From Chara braunii (taxonomy: Eukaryota > Streptophyta > Charophyceae > Charales > Characeae), in NCBI GenBank assembly GCA_003427395.1, contig BFEA01000170.1, forward strand, positions 853,506-889,080: a DNA stretch of 35,575 nt, read 5' to 3'. Below are positions 9,345-18,511 of the stretch, piece after piece. A program made the position numbers and the translations under genes. The notes under the pieces are model-generated. The model saw only the letters and a program-made list of their open reading frames with translations, was not told the origin of the DNA and made no database searches. The first letter of the stretch is position 1; the number at the start of each line of letters is the position of its first letter.

Positions 9345-9456
9345 TAGAACGGTTGTTTCAAATTGTTGTTTCTTGTCGCTGTTCCTGGTTGTTGTTCTCC
9401 GGTTGCTGTTCTCCGGTTACTGTTCTCCGGTTATTGTTCTCAGGTCACTGTTTGTC
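9345..9456. repeat. 14-bp minisatellite, about eight units
   Basis: Consecutive units are ggttgttgttctcc, ggttgctgttctcc, ggttactgttctcc and ggttattgttctca at 9387-9442. Degenerate units lie on both sides. Similar gattgctgttc motifs continue loosely to about 9610. Confidence 0.8.
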
Positions 9457-9695
9457 TGCTGTCACTAAGATTGTCGCCCTGAAGTGCTGTTTGTAACTTA
9501 CTTAACTGGTTGTTGTTCACTGATTGCCGTCTGAGAACTTGATGCCACTAACTGATTGTCATTCTGGAAATCGATTGCTGGCTGTTTTCGAAAGCGGATT
9601 GCCTGCTAGTGGATGCCTGTTGCCCCTTTTGAGCTGGTTGTTTACTGAATAGACGCAGATTGAGTAGTGACTGGCTCCGCAGTTAAGTGTCAGTC

Positions 9696-9815
9696 CGAGA
9701 ACTACTGTACTGAGTGTTGTCCCAAGTACTATTCTGAGTACAGTTTTGATGGTTCTGAGTATGGTTCTAAGTGTAGTGCCGAGTATAGCCTTGTGTATGG
9801 TTTTGAGTATCAAGT
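9696..9815. repeat. 12-bp minisatellite with one 9-bp unit
   Basis: Units of the form tgagtatggttc repeat from about 9711 to 9815: tgagtgttgtcc, caagtactattc, tgagtacagttt, a 9-bp unit, tgagtatggttc, taagtgtagtgc, cgagtatagcct, tgtgtatggttt. All unit lengths are multiples of three. The minus strand is open across the array and encodes a degenerate LRTI-like four-residue repeat. Confidence 0.75.
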
Positions 9816-9882
9816 CATAAAAACATCCCTTCACATGTCATCACACTTCAAATGGTGCCTCAACCTATTGCCAGGATAGATA

Positions 9883-9948
9883 TTTGAGAATCATGAGTTA
9901 CCATGTTCAAATAAATGACTGAGAACCATGGGTTCCCGTGTTCACACA
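9883..9948. repeat. Two 30-bp units spaced 36 bp
   Basis: ttgagaatcatgagttacca at 9883 recurs at 9919 as ctgagaaccatgggttcccg, and the similarity continues through ttgttcaaata/gtgttcacaca-like ends. Confidence 0.6.
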
Positions 9949-10388
9949 CTGTGGGGGAGAGGGTTCAGTCTGTTGCTTGCGAGGACGATAATTCATTCTG
10001 GTGCCGTTCAAGGTTGATAGGGTCGTGTATGTTACTGAGTCTGGTTTTCTAAGGTTGTCTGTTGTTTGGATAATGCCCTGGGCACTTTGGCAATGTCTTG
10101 GGTGCTGAATACAGCGCAAAGACTTTTCTGAACACTGTCGTGAGTATCAAGTACAGTTCTAAATACTTTTCGGAACTCCGCTTCGGGTATTTCCTTGAGC
10201 ACTTAGTAATGTCTGATTACTCAACTCATCTGAGTATTGAACCGAATAAATGTCTGAGCATTAGATTAAATAATGTCTGAGTGCCTGACTAGATTGGGAG
10301 TCCCTGAACGCTGGTCATGTAACAAAGAAATGTTGCAAAGTGGGAAAGAAGAGCGAATGACGGACCCAAATAGGAGTTTATGACACCC

Positions 10389-10640
10389 CTATGTCCTTTC
10401 CAGCTCTGCTCTGGCCCGCTCCACAGGCTCTAGCGTTGAGCTAGTAATGTGAAACTTGCCATCCTGCCCGTAAAAGTAAATTACGTACTCGATATACCTT
10501 CTCTCCCCGACAATCCCTACTGCAAACTCCCTCTAGTTTAATATGTGAGTTTTCAGATCTCTAAACGCGTCTTCTTCCCATCCCTTCTGTTTATTTCGTC
10601 TGATAGTGCCTTTAATTACCAGTCTATCAGCGTCTCCCAT
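10389..10640 (-). pseudogene. Block I (type 2) with one in-frame stop
   Basis: The minus-strand frame runs from ATG at 10640 to a TAG at 10391-10389, 84 codons, with a single internal TAG after THILN. It contains RLVIKGTIRR, GWEEDAF, YIEYVIYFYGQDGKFHIT and PVERARAELER. Alignment with block H across the whole length shows it is the same domain. It is too broken to appear as one long ORF, and I found it by translating across the stop. Confidence 0.55.
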
Positions 10641-12125
10641 GTTTCTCTCTGTTTACTAAGACCTTCTGCTCAAATTAGTATCTGCCTAGACACTCGCATG
10701 CATGTTCTAGCTGAAAACCTGTATAGCTAATTCAGAGCCCTAGTTTTCCCAACTAACAATTCCTTGGTATTAGACTTGTCCACGCTCGGGCTTTAGAGAA
10801 CGAGTAAGCACGAGGGTTCTGAGAGGAACTGCCACCTGTGCTCATATCGTCTTCGCTTTCATGGGGGTCAAATGTGGTAAGCGTCTCCAGAGATGACAAG
10901 ATAAAAGAGTTCACGCAATGCTTTTTCTTGCATCCCAGATTAAAACTCCCTCTGCTATGATGGGATACTCAGGCTATTTCCCATTCAGTTGGACCTTACA
11001 ATCAGTCACCATCAAGGATAAATTTAGCAAGAATATAGAAGATTCTCCTCAATACTAACTTNNTTTTCCCCATCCAATCAAGGGTCAATGCAATAGGAAA
11101 CAGTCAATGAAAATTATTTTTACGTCCCCCCCNTTTTTTTTTTTTGACAGTGCTTCTTCAACTGAACGNCACGTGGGCGATTGANNCCACAGTCTTGAAC
11201 AGGTAAGAATCTACTGAGTAAATCATCACCACATGAGCAACTGCCTCACTCATCTGTTCGGTGCCAACCTTTCCTGACCCAAGGCTCATGATCCCCTGAA
11301 TTGGCGAAGTATCTCAAACCTTTCTGATCATAAGCAAGGAAAAAAAAAGAAAAGTAGGGACGGGTCATCCAAAAGGGACCTTGCTCCCAACTGACTAAAT
11401 AACAAGCCCACATTCACGTACCTTACAGGGTCAAAAGTCAGTCATTGCTCGGTTAACCATTACTTTGCTCAGATCTCAGCTCTGAAGTAACTGGTTAAAG
11501 TCAGGATATAAGAAACATCCCGGGCAGACATGCATGAAACCATCGTTCCTTCCCGCTCTCTCCATGCCAATTATAAACGAAAGCAGGAATTTGACCATGA
11601 CTTTCTCTTATTGCTTCACCCGAAGAGAGGAGGGTACAAATGTACCGATTATAAGTCGACGCGCGACTGTCCAAGGGAGAAGACTCAGTTCTCTCCCTCA
11701 CCCACGGTTAGCATCATAGGTCTCGTTGACTGATACAATGGCCAACTGGCAAACAGCTACCGAAACAGTATAACGACGAAAACGCCGCACCCCTTACAGA
11801 GTAATGAGCCTTAAAAAAAAAACAGTTAGTCTGTACTAGACCACCTCTTCTCTCATTATCACGTTCGCGCAAGCAGAAGACGAGAGAGGCAATGTCAAAC
11901 AAGGAAATGGTCTGACAGCATCAGGGGCACTCTAGATGATACCGCCCCTCCTTTCTCTCACACAACTTCGATTCGAACACTCACTCGTCACAACTTCCCG
12001 TACCGATACTGTTGGTCCCAACCAAAAACTGACTCCCAAGCAATCGACAACGTCATCAGCGAGAAAAATTGAACTCACGCGCAGTCCCTCATTTCCCCCT
12101 TTTTTTCTTCTCTTCACAACGCGCA
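10641..12125. other. No supported gene; scattered single Ns
   Basis: The stretch contains ambiguous bases at 11062-11063, 11133, 11169 and 11185-11186. Short frames occur on both strands and overlap each other, and none shows a recognisable motif. The plus strand becomes pyrimidine-rich from here to about 18.1 kb. Confidence 0.5.
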
Positions 12126-12311
12126 ATGGCTCTCCGAACCCTCACTCCAATTAGTTGGCTCCGAACTCGTGAAGTCTTTAACCGATCATCTTCTCGTTTC
12201 GGCATTGGTTCTTACGCATATACTCGACATACAAGGCACACCAGCACCGTTGCCACCAACACTCATTCACTGTTCTCCCATGACTCCGGTCACGTTGTTC
12301 ACACGGGATAA
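12126..12311 (+). CDS. Possible first exon encoding an organelle-targeting-like N-terminus
   Basis: ATG lies in the context cgcgcaATGGCT. The 61 residues (MALRTLTPISWLRTREVFNR and on) are rich in Arg, Ser and Thr, with one Glu and one Asp, and begin with an amphipathic stretch, resembling a mitochondrial presequence. The frame stops at 12311 and no continuing exon was found, so it may be a first exon or a chance frame. Confidence 0.2.
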   Translation: MALRTLTPISWLRTREVFNRSSSRFGIGSYAYTRHTRHTSTVATNTHSLFSHDSGHVVHTG

Positions 12312-13147
12312 CACCGAATGCAATTCGCACAAAGGCATGCTCTCTGAGTCACTAACCTTGCCAGTTCAGATCACCCATTCTTTTAGGGAGAGACAATTCA
12401 CTGAAAGTGTTGCGTGCAATCTCTTCTCTAGCCTCTTGTAACAGGAAAGAGAAGTAGCAGGACCAGACTATAGCTACTCAGTCTCAACCCATTCTCCCCG
12501 ACAGTAGCTCGTCTACTCAGCTTGTCACTCCCCCTATTATCACTACTTGACACCCAGCAACCTGATTACTGGTCAGCGGCAAGACTGAAGCGTGCATTTT
12601 CATCCCTGCAGAAGTTGCTCGAAGTTATGTTCTGACAAGAGAGGGGAGAGGCGAACAAGAGACAAGTTGAAGACGAGACGATAACGTCAACTTCCAGCAG
12701 ACTATTAATACGATTACCAGCAGTGATCTGTGCTCGAGTCCGTGACGAGTCGTGATTGGCACATGGAAAGAAGATCCCATTGCGACCTCTGATACGCCGC
12801 GCACAACTTCGCAGCACCAGTACCCTCTTTTGATGGTCACTACCCCTGCTACTTCCTGGCGGGATCTCTCCCTCTTATCTTTCCTGTCACTGCTTGTAGG
12901 AGCAAGACGTCATGGAACGTGTGAACAACTGTTAACGCCAGTTGCACTACTCAAGCTCGTCCCGTTTCCGCTCACCCCGTTTCTCCTCCCGTTAGCTGCC
13001 CTCTCACGAAAAGCTCCATGCGCGTATGTCCTCTCCTTGGCTAGTCACGCATGCAGCGGTCCGGTTGACATCAACATTTCAGCACCCACATTCAGTTCTC
13101 TCCTCTCCGCTGTTGACCTTCTCGCCACGCGCGTCGTTCAGCCCGCC
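12312..13147. other. No supported gene
   Basis: Pyrimidine-rich plus strand. A 196-codon frame at 12752-13342 is rich in Ser, Leu and Pro, overlaps block J on the other strand and has no motif. I treat it as compositional. Confidence 0.45.
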
Positions 13148-13669
13148 TCACGCTCGTTTCTTCCCTTTGCTCTGTTTTTCTCCTGCCCCGCGGCCTCTGG
13201 GCGCCAGCTGTCGAGAGCTAGCCTCAAGTCCCTCTTCCACCTGTTCCGCGGCTCGGTGGTGCCTCTGGATCTCGCCTGGCCTGATCCAGGACCTGAGGTC
13301 CGTCTCTCGGTCTGCATCACTCATTTCCCTTTCCTCACCTGAGTCTCTCTCGTTGTGTTGTTCCTCCCTTGTCTCGGTCCCAGTCGATGACTCGGTCTCG
13401 TCATAGATGACCGACACCCTCAAGCCCACGGTCACTCCGTCTCGCTTGCACCTCCTCTCCGCCCTGTCGCGCGCTTCGAAAATGGCAGCATGCAGCCTCT
13501 GGTCACCTCACATCTCCTCCTCTCTCCCCCCTTCTATGCAGATCTTCAGTCGGACTACCTCTCCACCGTCATAGTTCAGGACCGTAGTGATCTGAGGGCC
13601 TTCATCCAACATTGGAACCCATCGCACCGTGTGCCGCCAACAGTCAGGCCTATAGCCGTGTAGTGCCAT
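13148..13669 (-). pseudogene. Block J (type 1), most distant copy
   Basis: The minus-strand frame from ATG at 13669 continues 174 codons to 13148 with one internal TGA (13510-13508). It contains WRHTVRWVPML, a beta-like ITTVLNYDGGEVVRLKICIEGG at the place of the type-1 signature, a helix FEARDRAERRCKRDG, and VGLRVSVIYDE, which aligns with ATLVRNFGSMLYTDYS of block A. The final ~80 residues are highly charged and repeat-like. It lies about 0.55 kb downstream of a second PBS-like site. Confidence 0.45.
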
Positions 13670-14204
13670 AGCCACTCTTTCTCAATGGTCAACGTCAATG
13701 CTCAGTCTGCACTGTCCCTGTTCGCAGCACCTAGCCAGGCTGAGTCCCGGCTGCCAGGAATCAAGGCTTCTGCGCAGTAGGGACAACCTCCGTTTTATAA
13801 AGCTACAGGCGAGTGCGACCCCGGTGTGCTCTAAACGAAAGGCCTCACGGCTCAATAAAAATTCAAAAGCAAACAAAATTATTTTTAAACTTGTGACTTT
13901 ATAAAAAAAAACAACTCAAGAAAAGAAAAGAAAAAAAAAGAAAAGAAAAGAAGCTTATGACCGCGATATCCACAGGGCTTCTGCCATCGGTCCCCGTCGC
14001 TTCGTCTCGTTGAGAGGTGACTACTATTCCGAGGTGGTGGTCCCATAACGGGATCCCGACCGTCTAGGTTTTCACCTCAAAAGAGAGCAGCGAGCTATCT
14101 CTGCTGGGTGCCCGTGTCTGATGGAAAGGAGGGGACTTATGACCCTCCACAGGGTGGGTGATAGGTCTCCTACCGATGCGGCCGCGGGTCGCCCTCCTTT
14201 TTGG
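13670..14204. other. Spacer with AAAAG repeats, no supported gene
   Basis: A purine run of degenerate AAAAG units lies at about 13913-13952. The segment 13955-14204 is of mixed composition and I could not match it to a known element or RNA. Confidence 0.4.
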
Positions 14205-14224
14205 GGTCTCGCCGCACGGCGCCA
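14205..14224 (-). other. Second PBS-like site, tRNA-Asp type
   Basis: The minus strand reads TGGCGCCGTGCGGCGAGACC. The first nine bases equal the tRNA-Asp PBS and the rest agrees if one base is deleted. It is followed by a type-1 block in the same direction, as in element 1. GGCGCC is a palindrome in a GC-rich stretch, so chance is possible. Confidence 0.3.
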
Positions 14225-14372
14225 AATCAGAGCTAGCCCACAGACAGTATACGTGGGGTCGGCCTACTTAAGTTGTGGGTCGCTGAGTTCGAAATACTAA
14301 CCGTTGGCCCTCCCATGAGATGACAGGCCGACGGGCGAAAAACTGAAAATAGGAAAAATTAGCAGTAATACT

Positions 14373-14373
14373 T

Positions 14374-14423
<50 letters not shown>
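14373..14423. repeat. (ATA)n trinucleotide microsatellite
   Basis: About 16 near-perfect ATA/TAA units. Confidence 0.95.
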
Positions 14424-14424
<1 letters not shown>

Positions 14425-14425
<1 letters not shown>

Positions 14426-14907
14426 CAATCAGTAAACAAAAAAAATGGAAAGGGAATCATAACATCACAGTGGCCCGAAACCACTGGATTTTCCCCAAAC
14501 TAAAGCGAGTTCAAATTCGGCGCTTTATTTCCTCCTTTTCTCTTTTCCCTTTTAATCAGCGACCTCTATTTCGTGCACCTAACCCATAACTCTGTAGAAG
14601 GGTGCTTGGCGCGCAGTTGAAAAGACTGGGCCAGCCTTCCCACTTCCGCGTCCCAAGGCGAACCCGGCGGCTACCACGACCACAGGCCGGTTGTGCTCTG
14701 CTGTACAGCAGGGCGCCAAGCCTGCGTGGACCAATGGAAGTCATGTGGCGCACCCCTTTTGCTGAGGGCTACGCCACCAGGACCTATCCACGCCGAGAAA
14801 CGATCCAGGTACCAGAGCAGGAAAACGGGTACTATGTAGGGACTTGGTACACAGGAGGGCCGGGACACCGTGCCCTTCGACAACGTGCCCTCCGCACGTG
14901 CGTCACA
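14425..14907 (+). repeat. Candidate 5' LTR upstream of the Met PBS (element 2)
   Basis: The sequence ends ...CGTCACA two bases before a PBS for initiator tRNA-Met, as an LTR should. The left boundary cannot be set because no partner LTR was found. Open frames on both strands here (for example 15111-14671 minus) look compositional. Confidence 0.3.
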
Positions 14908-14908
14908 T

Positions 14909-14930
14909 TGGTATCGGAGCGGGTTTTCGA
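14909..14930 (+). other. Primer-binding site matching initiator tRNA-Met
   Basis: The plus strand reads TGGTATCGGAGCGGGTTTTC and on. The usual plant tRNA-iMet PBS is TGGTATCAGAGC followed by a TTTCGA-containing T-arm complement, so the 12-bp core has one mismatch and the T-arm part is also recognisable. It marks the leader of a plus-strand LTR element. Confidence 0.65.
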
Positions 14931-15151
14931 ACCTCTGCTCCCTCCCTCCCTCCCCCTCTCGCCACCCTACCACCGCGGATAACCATCTCCAAGCTCGTTC
15001 TTGTAGCTGCAACTGGCACGCCTGTCGCGACCAAGTACGTTCGTCATCCAAGCTGGCTCCTTTTCTCGATGTCGGCACTACTCCAGCTCCTGCTGCTTTC
15101 CTACAGACCACTGTCGCCGACCTACTGCTGCTTGCGCTCCGGCTCGACCTT

Positions 15152-15302
15152 CGCCCGTAGCTCCATCGACTGAACTGTTTGGCGAAGTGCTTGGATCCTG
15201 GCCATCTTGGCGGCTTGTTGCTGGCGGTCCTATGAGAAGTTCATTGAACCCTGTCCGCTAGAGGAAGGAGAAGCGGTAACAAGGCTTCTATAGGAGAAAC
15301 CG
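15152..15302 (+). pseudogene. 18S rRNA 3'-end fragment (helix 44-45 region), diverged
   Basis: From CGCCCGTAGCTCC to GGTAACAAGG the sequence is collinear with the end of nuclear 18S rRNA over about 134 bp with nearly the same length. Recognisable anchors are CGCCCGT, GGCGAAGTGCTTGGATC (18S GGTGAAGTGTTCGGATC), GAGAAGTTCATTGAACC (18S GAGAAGTCCACTGAACC) and TAGAGGAAGGAGAAG followed by GTAACAAGG. The match fades after GGCTTCTATAGG. Bacterial or organellar 16S lacks these anchors. Changes such as GAAGTCGTAA to GAAGCGGTAA in the universally conserved stretch mean it is not functional. It lies 220 bp downstream of the Met PBS, so it may sit within a retrotransposon leader. Confidence 0.75.
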
Positions 15303-16196
15303 CCACGTCGGCACACCCTCCCCCTTCCTCCCTACGACCCACCCTTCCCCTTCTTCCCTACCCGCTTCGTGGCGCGCGTGTGCACGCGAATTCCCCTCCT
15401 CGTCCTACCCGATCCCACCACACCACCGCGCGATCCCAACCCCCCCCGTGCCCCCAGTTGCGATCCCGCTACCCGCACCATATCCCGATTCCGATCCCGC
15501 TACCGTGCGTTCCCCCCCCCCCATCCGCTGCGCCCGATCCCGTCTCTGATTCCGATTCCTCCCCCCGCCACCCCGCTCCTTTCCCCCTAGCGATTTCCCC
15601 CGCTCCCCTTCCCGCGTGCGATTCACCTTCCCGGCTTTCGCATCCCACTCCCCCCCACCGGGCGCGCACGTGCGCGCTTACTCCTCCCCCCGGACACTCT
15701 CCCCCGGACACTTCTCTCCCCAACTCCCCCCTAATCCCCCCCAATTCCCTCCCCGATTTTCCCCGATTTCCCCCGATTCCCCCCAACTTCGATCTTTCCC
15801 CCAACTCCGATCTTTTCCCGACTTTCCCCCGAGCTCCCCAATTCCCTCCTCCCTGCGCCCAACCCTGCGATTTTCGCCTTTCCTTCCCTCCGCTCACCCC
15901 CTGATCCCGACTTCCCCCCCTAGCGCTTCTCTTCCAGCTCGCCCCGCTTCCTCCTGCGCGCACGTGCGCGCAATCGCATCCCCTCCCTGCTCTGCTCCAT
16001 CCTGTCCCGCGTTGTTCCTCGCTTCGCCTTTCCCCCCCTCCGCTCCGCTTTGCACAGCGCCCTTCCCCCCCCGTGCTTGCTCCTTCCCCCGCTCCCTTCC
16101 CTTTCCGCTCCCTCCCTGCCGCTCCCCCTCCTTGATCTCCCCTATACCTGACCCCGATTACCCCCGCCTGGGCGCACGTGCACGCCGGGACCCTGG
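15303..16196. repeat. Cytosine-rich low-complexity tract with CACGTG palindromes
   Basis: The plus strand is almost pure C/T with repeated CCCCGATT-like words. GTGCAC or CACGTG cores flanked by GC repeats occur at 15380, 15667, 15961 and 16175. Long open frames on both strands (Pro/Ser-rich plus, Gly/Arg-rich minus) are a by-product of composition. No gene is supported. Confidence 0.7.
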
Positions 16197-16240
16197 CGGA
16201 GTGGCACATTTGCTAGAAGACACCGCATCCTATGATGAGC

Positions 16241-16265
16241 CCAACGAGAACGACAATCTCGTTGG
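16241..16265. other. Perfect 9-bp stem-loop
   Basis: CCAACGAGA and TCTCGTTGG are separated by seven bases. It is one of three such hairpins in 300 bp (see also 16462-16483 and 16514-16535). Confidence 0.6.
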
Positions 16266-16321
16266 AGCAAAAAAGCTCATTTGATTTTGATTTCCGGTAC
16301 GAATACGAGTTGTGACAGACT

Positions 16322-16440
16322 GGTCATCATCATCATCATCATCATCAGCAGCAGCATCATCAGCAGCATCGCCATCGTCCTCGCCATTGCTGCCGCCACT
16401 GCCTACGCCATCATCGCATTGGCTCGTCATCATCAGTGCG
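16322..16440. repeat. (CAT)n/(CAG)n trinucleotide repeat tract
   Basis: A run of CAT triplets at about 16324-16350 grades into CAG/CAT/GCC mixtures to about 16440. Confidence 0.85.
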
Positions 16441-16461
16441 CGCATTAAATACGGCGACCTC

Positions 16462-16535
16462 ATCGTTCCATTGAGGGAACGATCGAGAAGACCCTTTAGG
16501 GGTTCATTGAAGACCTTCCTCGACTAGGAGGAAGG
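16462..16535. other. Two hairpins and a second 18S-like patch
   Basis: ATCGTTCC/GGAACGAT (16462-16483) and CCTTCCTC/GAGGAAGG (16514-16535) are perfect 8-bp stems with six-base loops. The sequence between and around them (CGAGAAG, then GGTTCATTGAA, then CTAGGAGGAAGGA) echoes, in order, words of the 18S relic at 15152. The resemblance is weak and may be chance. Confidence 0.3.
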
Positions 16536-16829
16536 ACCTTGATTGCTCCTGGCCGACCGGGAGGGTGGTATTGTCAATCTATCTCCCTCCTACTAATCCC
16601 CTCCCTTCCTCTTGCCGGTCTCTCTCAAAGATCTCATCCTTTTTCTCTCCTTTTATCTCCTCTCCAACCCCCCTTCTCTTCTCCACCCTCCCACCTAATT
16701 GGTCGCATCATCCAAAAATTCTACTACGTATGACACGTATCTCCCTTCTTGGTGCTTGCCTGACAATGCTGTCCATTCTGCCGTTCAGAATTTCGATCTA
16801 ATTTCACAGGATTAATCTTCATCTTCTTT

Positions 16830-17345
16830 TCCACCAACATCGTGAACAGAATTAATTCCGGCACTTTTATTCAAAAGTTATGCGAATTTCTTTATTTTAT
16901 CATGTTCTTTTTGTTATTTAATTTTAAAATTCAATTCCATTTCAGAAATTCATGAAATAAATTCCGGATTTTACTAAATTTCATTCCTCTGAAGTCAAAT
17001 CAATTTCGTTGTTTCCTCCCCCGTAACATCACGAAATTCTGCAATTCTTTTGAAATTCCTTGGAAACTCTTTTGAAAATTCTTTTGAAAATTCTTTGAAA
17101 TTTACCTCAATCTTTTAACACGTGGAGAAATTTTCCTGATCTGACCTAGATAATTTTGGAAATTTTCCCAACTTACTGTACTTGGCTATCATTAATTCTT
17201 CATGAAATTTCATCGTAAATTCTTAATTTAGAAATTAGTTTTCCATTCTTATTACAAATTGTCTTCGAAATTCCTTGAATTTAACTTCAATTTCTTTTAA
17301 ATTCCGAAATTACGTCCAAATATTTTCGGAATTTTATTTTGAATC
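16830..17345. repeat. AT-rich tract with recurring GAAATTC/GAAAATTCTTT words
   Basis: Near-palindromic words such as GAAATTC and GAAAATTCTTTT recur irregularly, for example four times at 17034-17100. There is no fixed period. No coding sequence is seen. Confidence 0.6.
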
Positions 17346-17706
17346 CGTGATTGTCTTATGCATGCTCTCGTCTAGACCCCACACTATTCTTTGAAAATTT
17401 CCTCTCATCTTCTTCCCCGAATTGGAAATTTTCCTCTTTTTCCCTCACTCCGATTTTGAATTCTCTTGATTTAATTTTGAAAGTTCGTCCGACCTCTTTA
17501 TACTCGTCTTCCCCTCGCAGTCCCTTACTCCTCTTTCTGCGTACCAACCTGGCTCCCCTTGACACCCATCAGCGCACACTCCAAAATCGCGCCCGAGACG
17601 CTCGTGCCGCAATCCGACTCGCTCGCTTTGACGCACCGACCACGGCCACTGAGCATCTCCCCCCCCCCCCAGTTCTCCCTCCTCATCTTCTCCATCCCTT
17701 GACCCC

Positions 17707-18105
17707 ATGTAGACTACCGAATTTGCGAGCCCCTCCCGCTCCGCCAACGAAGGGCTTGCGTTCCTAGCTCACGAGCCTACATCCGACTCAATGGCCACCC
17801 CTATGGCAACCAGTTCGGGNCCAGCTTCCCAGTCGGATCCCATAATGGACCTCCTCCACCGCATGCGTGCCACACTCGAGGCCAAAATCACGACCTTCCA
17901 TACCGACTTTTCATCCCTGTCGGCCTGCGTATCACAATTGGAGCCCCGTTCCAGTGCATCTCCCTCCCCACCCCCCTCATCTGCATCTATGCCAACTTCC
18001 TCTCCTTCTTCAGCTGACGTCATCTACACGCTTGTCTCTTCCTCTGCAGCCATCTCTGCCTCCCCCTTTTCCTCCTCCCCCTCCACCATACTTGGGACAG
18101 CTTGA
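17707..18105 (+). pseudogene. Gag-like or transposon ORF start with TAG as second codon
   Basis: ATG at 17707 is followed at once by TAG, after which the frame is open 131 codons to 18105, with a second ATG at 17791. The N-terminal part is loose (ASPSRSANEGLAF). A helical segment IMDLLHRMRATLEAKITTF follows, then a Ser/Pro-rich tail. This layout (linker, coiled-coil-like helix, Ser/Pro tail) is common at the N-terminus of plant gag or LINE ORF1 proteins. One ambiguous base lies at 17820. At about 18110 composition flips from pyrimidine-rich to purine-rich, suggesting a junction. Confidence 0.35.
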
Positions 18106-18162
18106 GCCCTCACACCGGTCTCGACCAGTTGTTGACGAAATAAGCACGGACGAGGTATTGCC

Positions 18163-18330
18163 GTGATTGACAAACTGAAAAATGAAGACAATAGGACAAA
18201 GCAAAAGCATCAGGAAATTGTGGAATACACAACAAGATATATCGCAAGAAAGAACATGATTGAGGAGGCGAAGATTAACAATATTATCAAATCATTAATG
18301 AAACTGAAGGTCGAAGACGATGATACTTAG
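18163..18330 (+). pseudogene. Short charged reading frame, possibly an exon remnant
   Basis: The 55-codon frame (IDKLKNEDNRTKQKHQEIVE and on) ends in LMKLKVEDDDT before TAG. It is lysine-rich and coiled-coil-like, unlike the Ser/Pro frame just upstream. A possible acceptor (cttcgcttgcag) follows at 18412-18423. It may belong to the same broken gene as the long frame that begins at 18512. Confidence 0.3.
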
Positions 18331-18511
18331 CCATAGTGTGGTTTACAAACTGAAAGCTCGCAACAGACTAGAAGTAACATGCACGAGAGATTGACACACT
18401 TTGTTTGTACTTCTTCGCTTGCAGGGTAGAGTGGAGAAATCATCCGCTATCGCTATTTAGTCCCTACGTAGCCAAGGATCGTAGGTCGTTTGGATATGGG
18501 TACAAGGGTAA

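Noticed and set aside
9345-10300. CRISPR-like array
   Set aside because: Units are contiguous 12- and 14-bp minisatellites without unique spacers, in eukaryotic DNA.
12752-13435. 196- and 126-codon plus ORFs
   Set aside because: Ser/Leu/Pro-rich, mutually overlapping, and antisense to block J, which has homologues.
14425-14907. ORF 14671-15111 minus as a gene
   Set aside because: It spans the Met PBS and candidate LTR, has no motif, and neighbouring frames are equally open.
15380-16284. Long Pro/Ser-rich plus ORFs and a 246-codon Gly/Arg-rich minus ORF
   Set aside because: Both strands are open only because the DNA is almost pure C/T on one strand.
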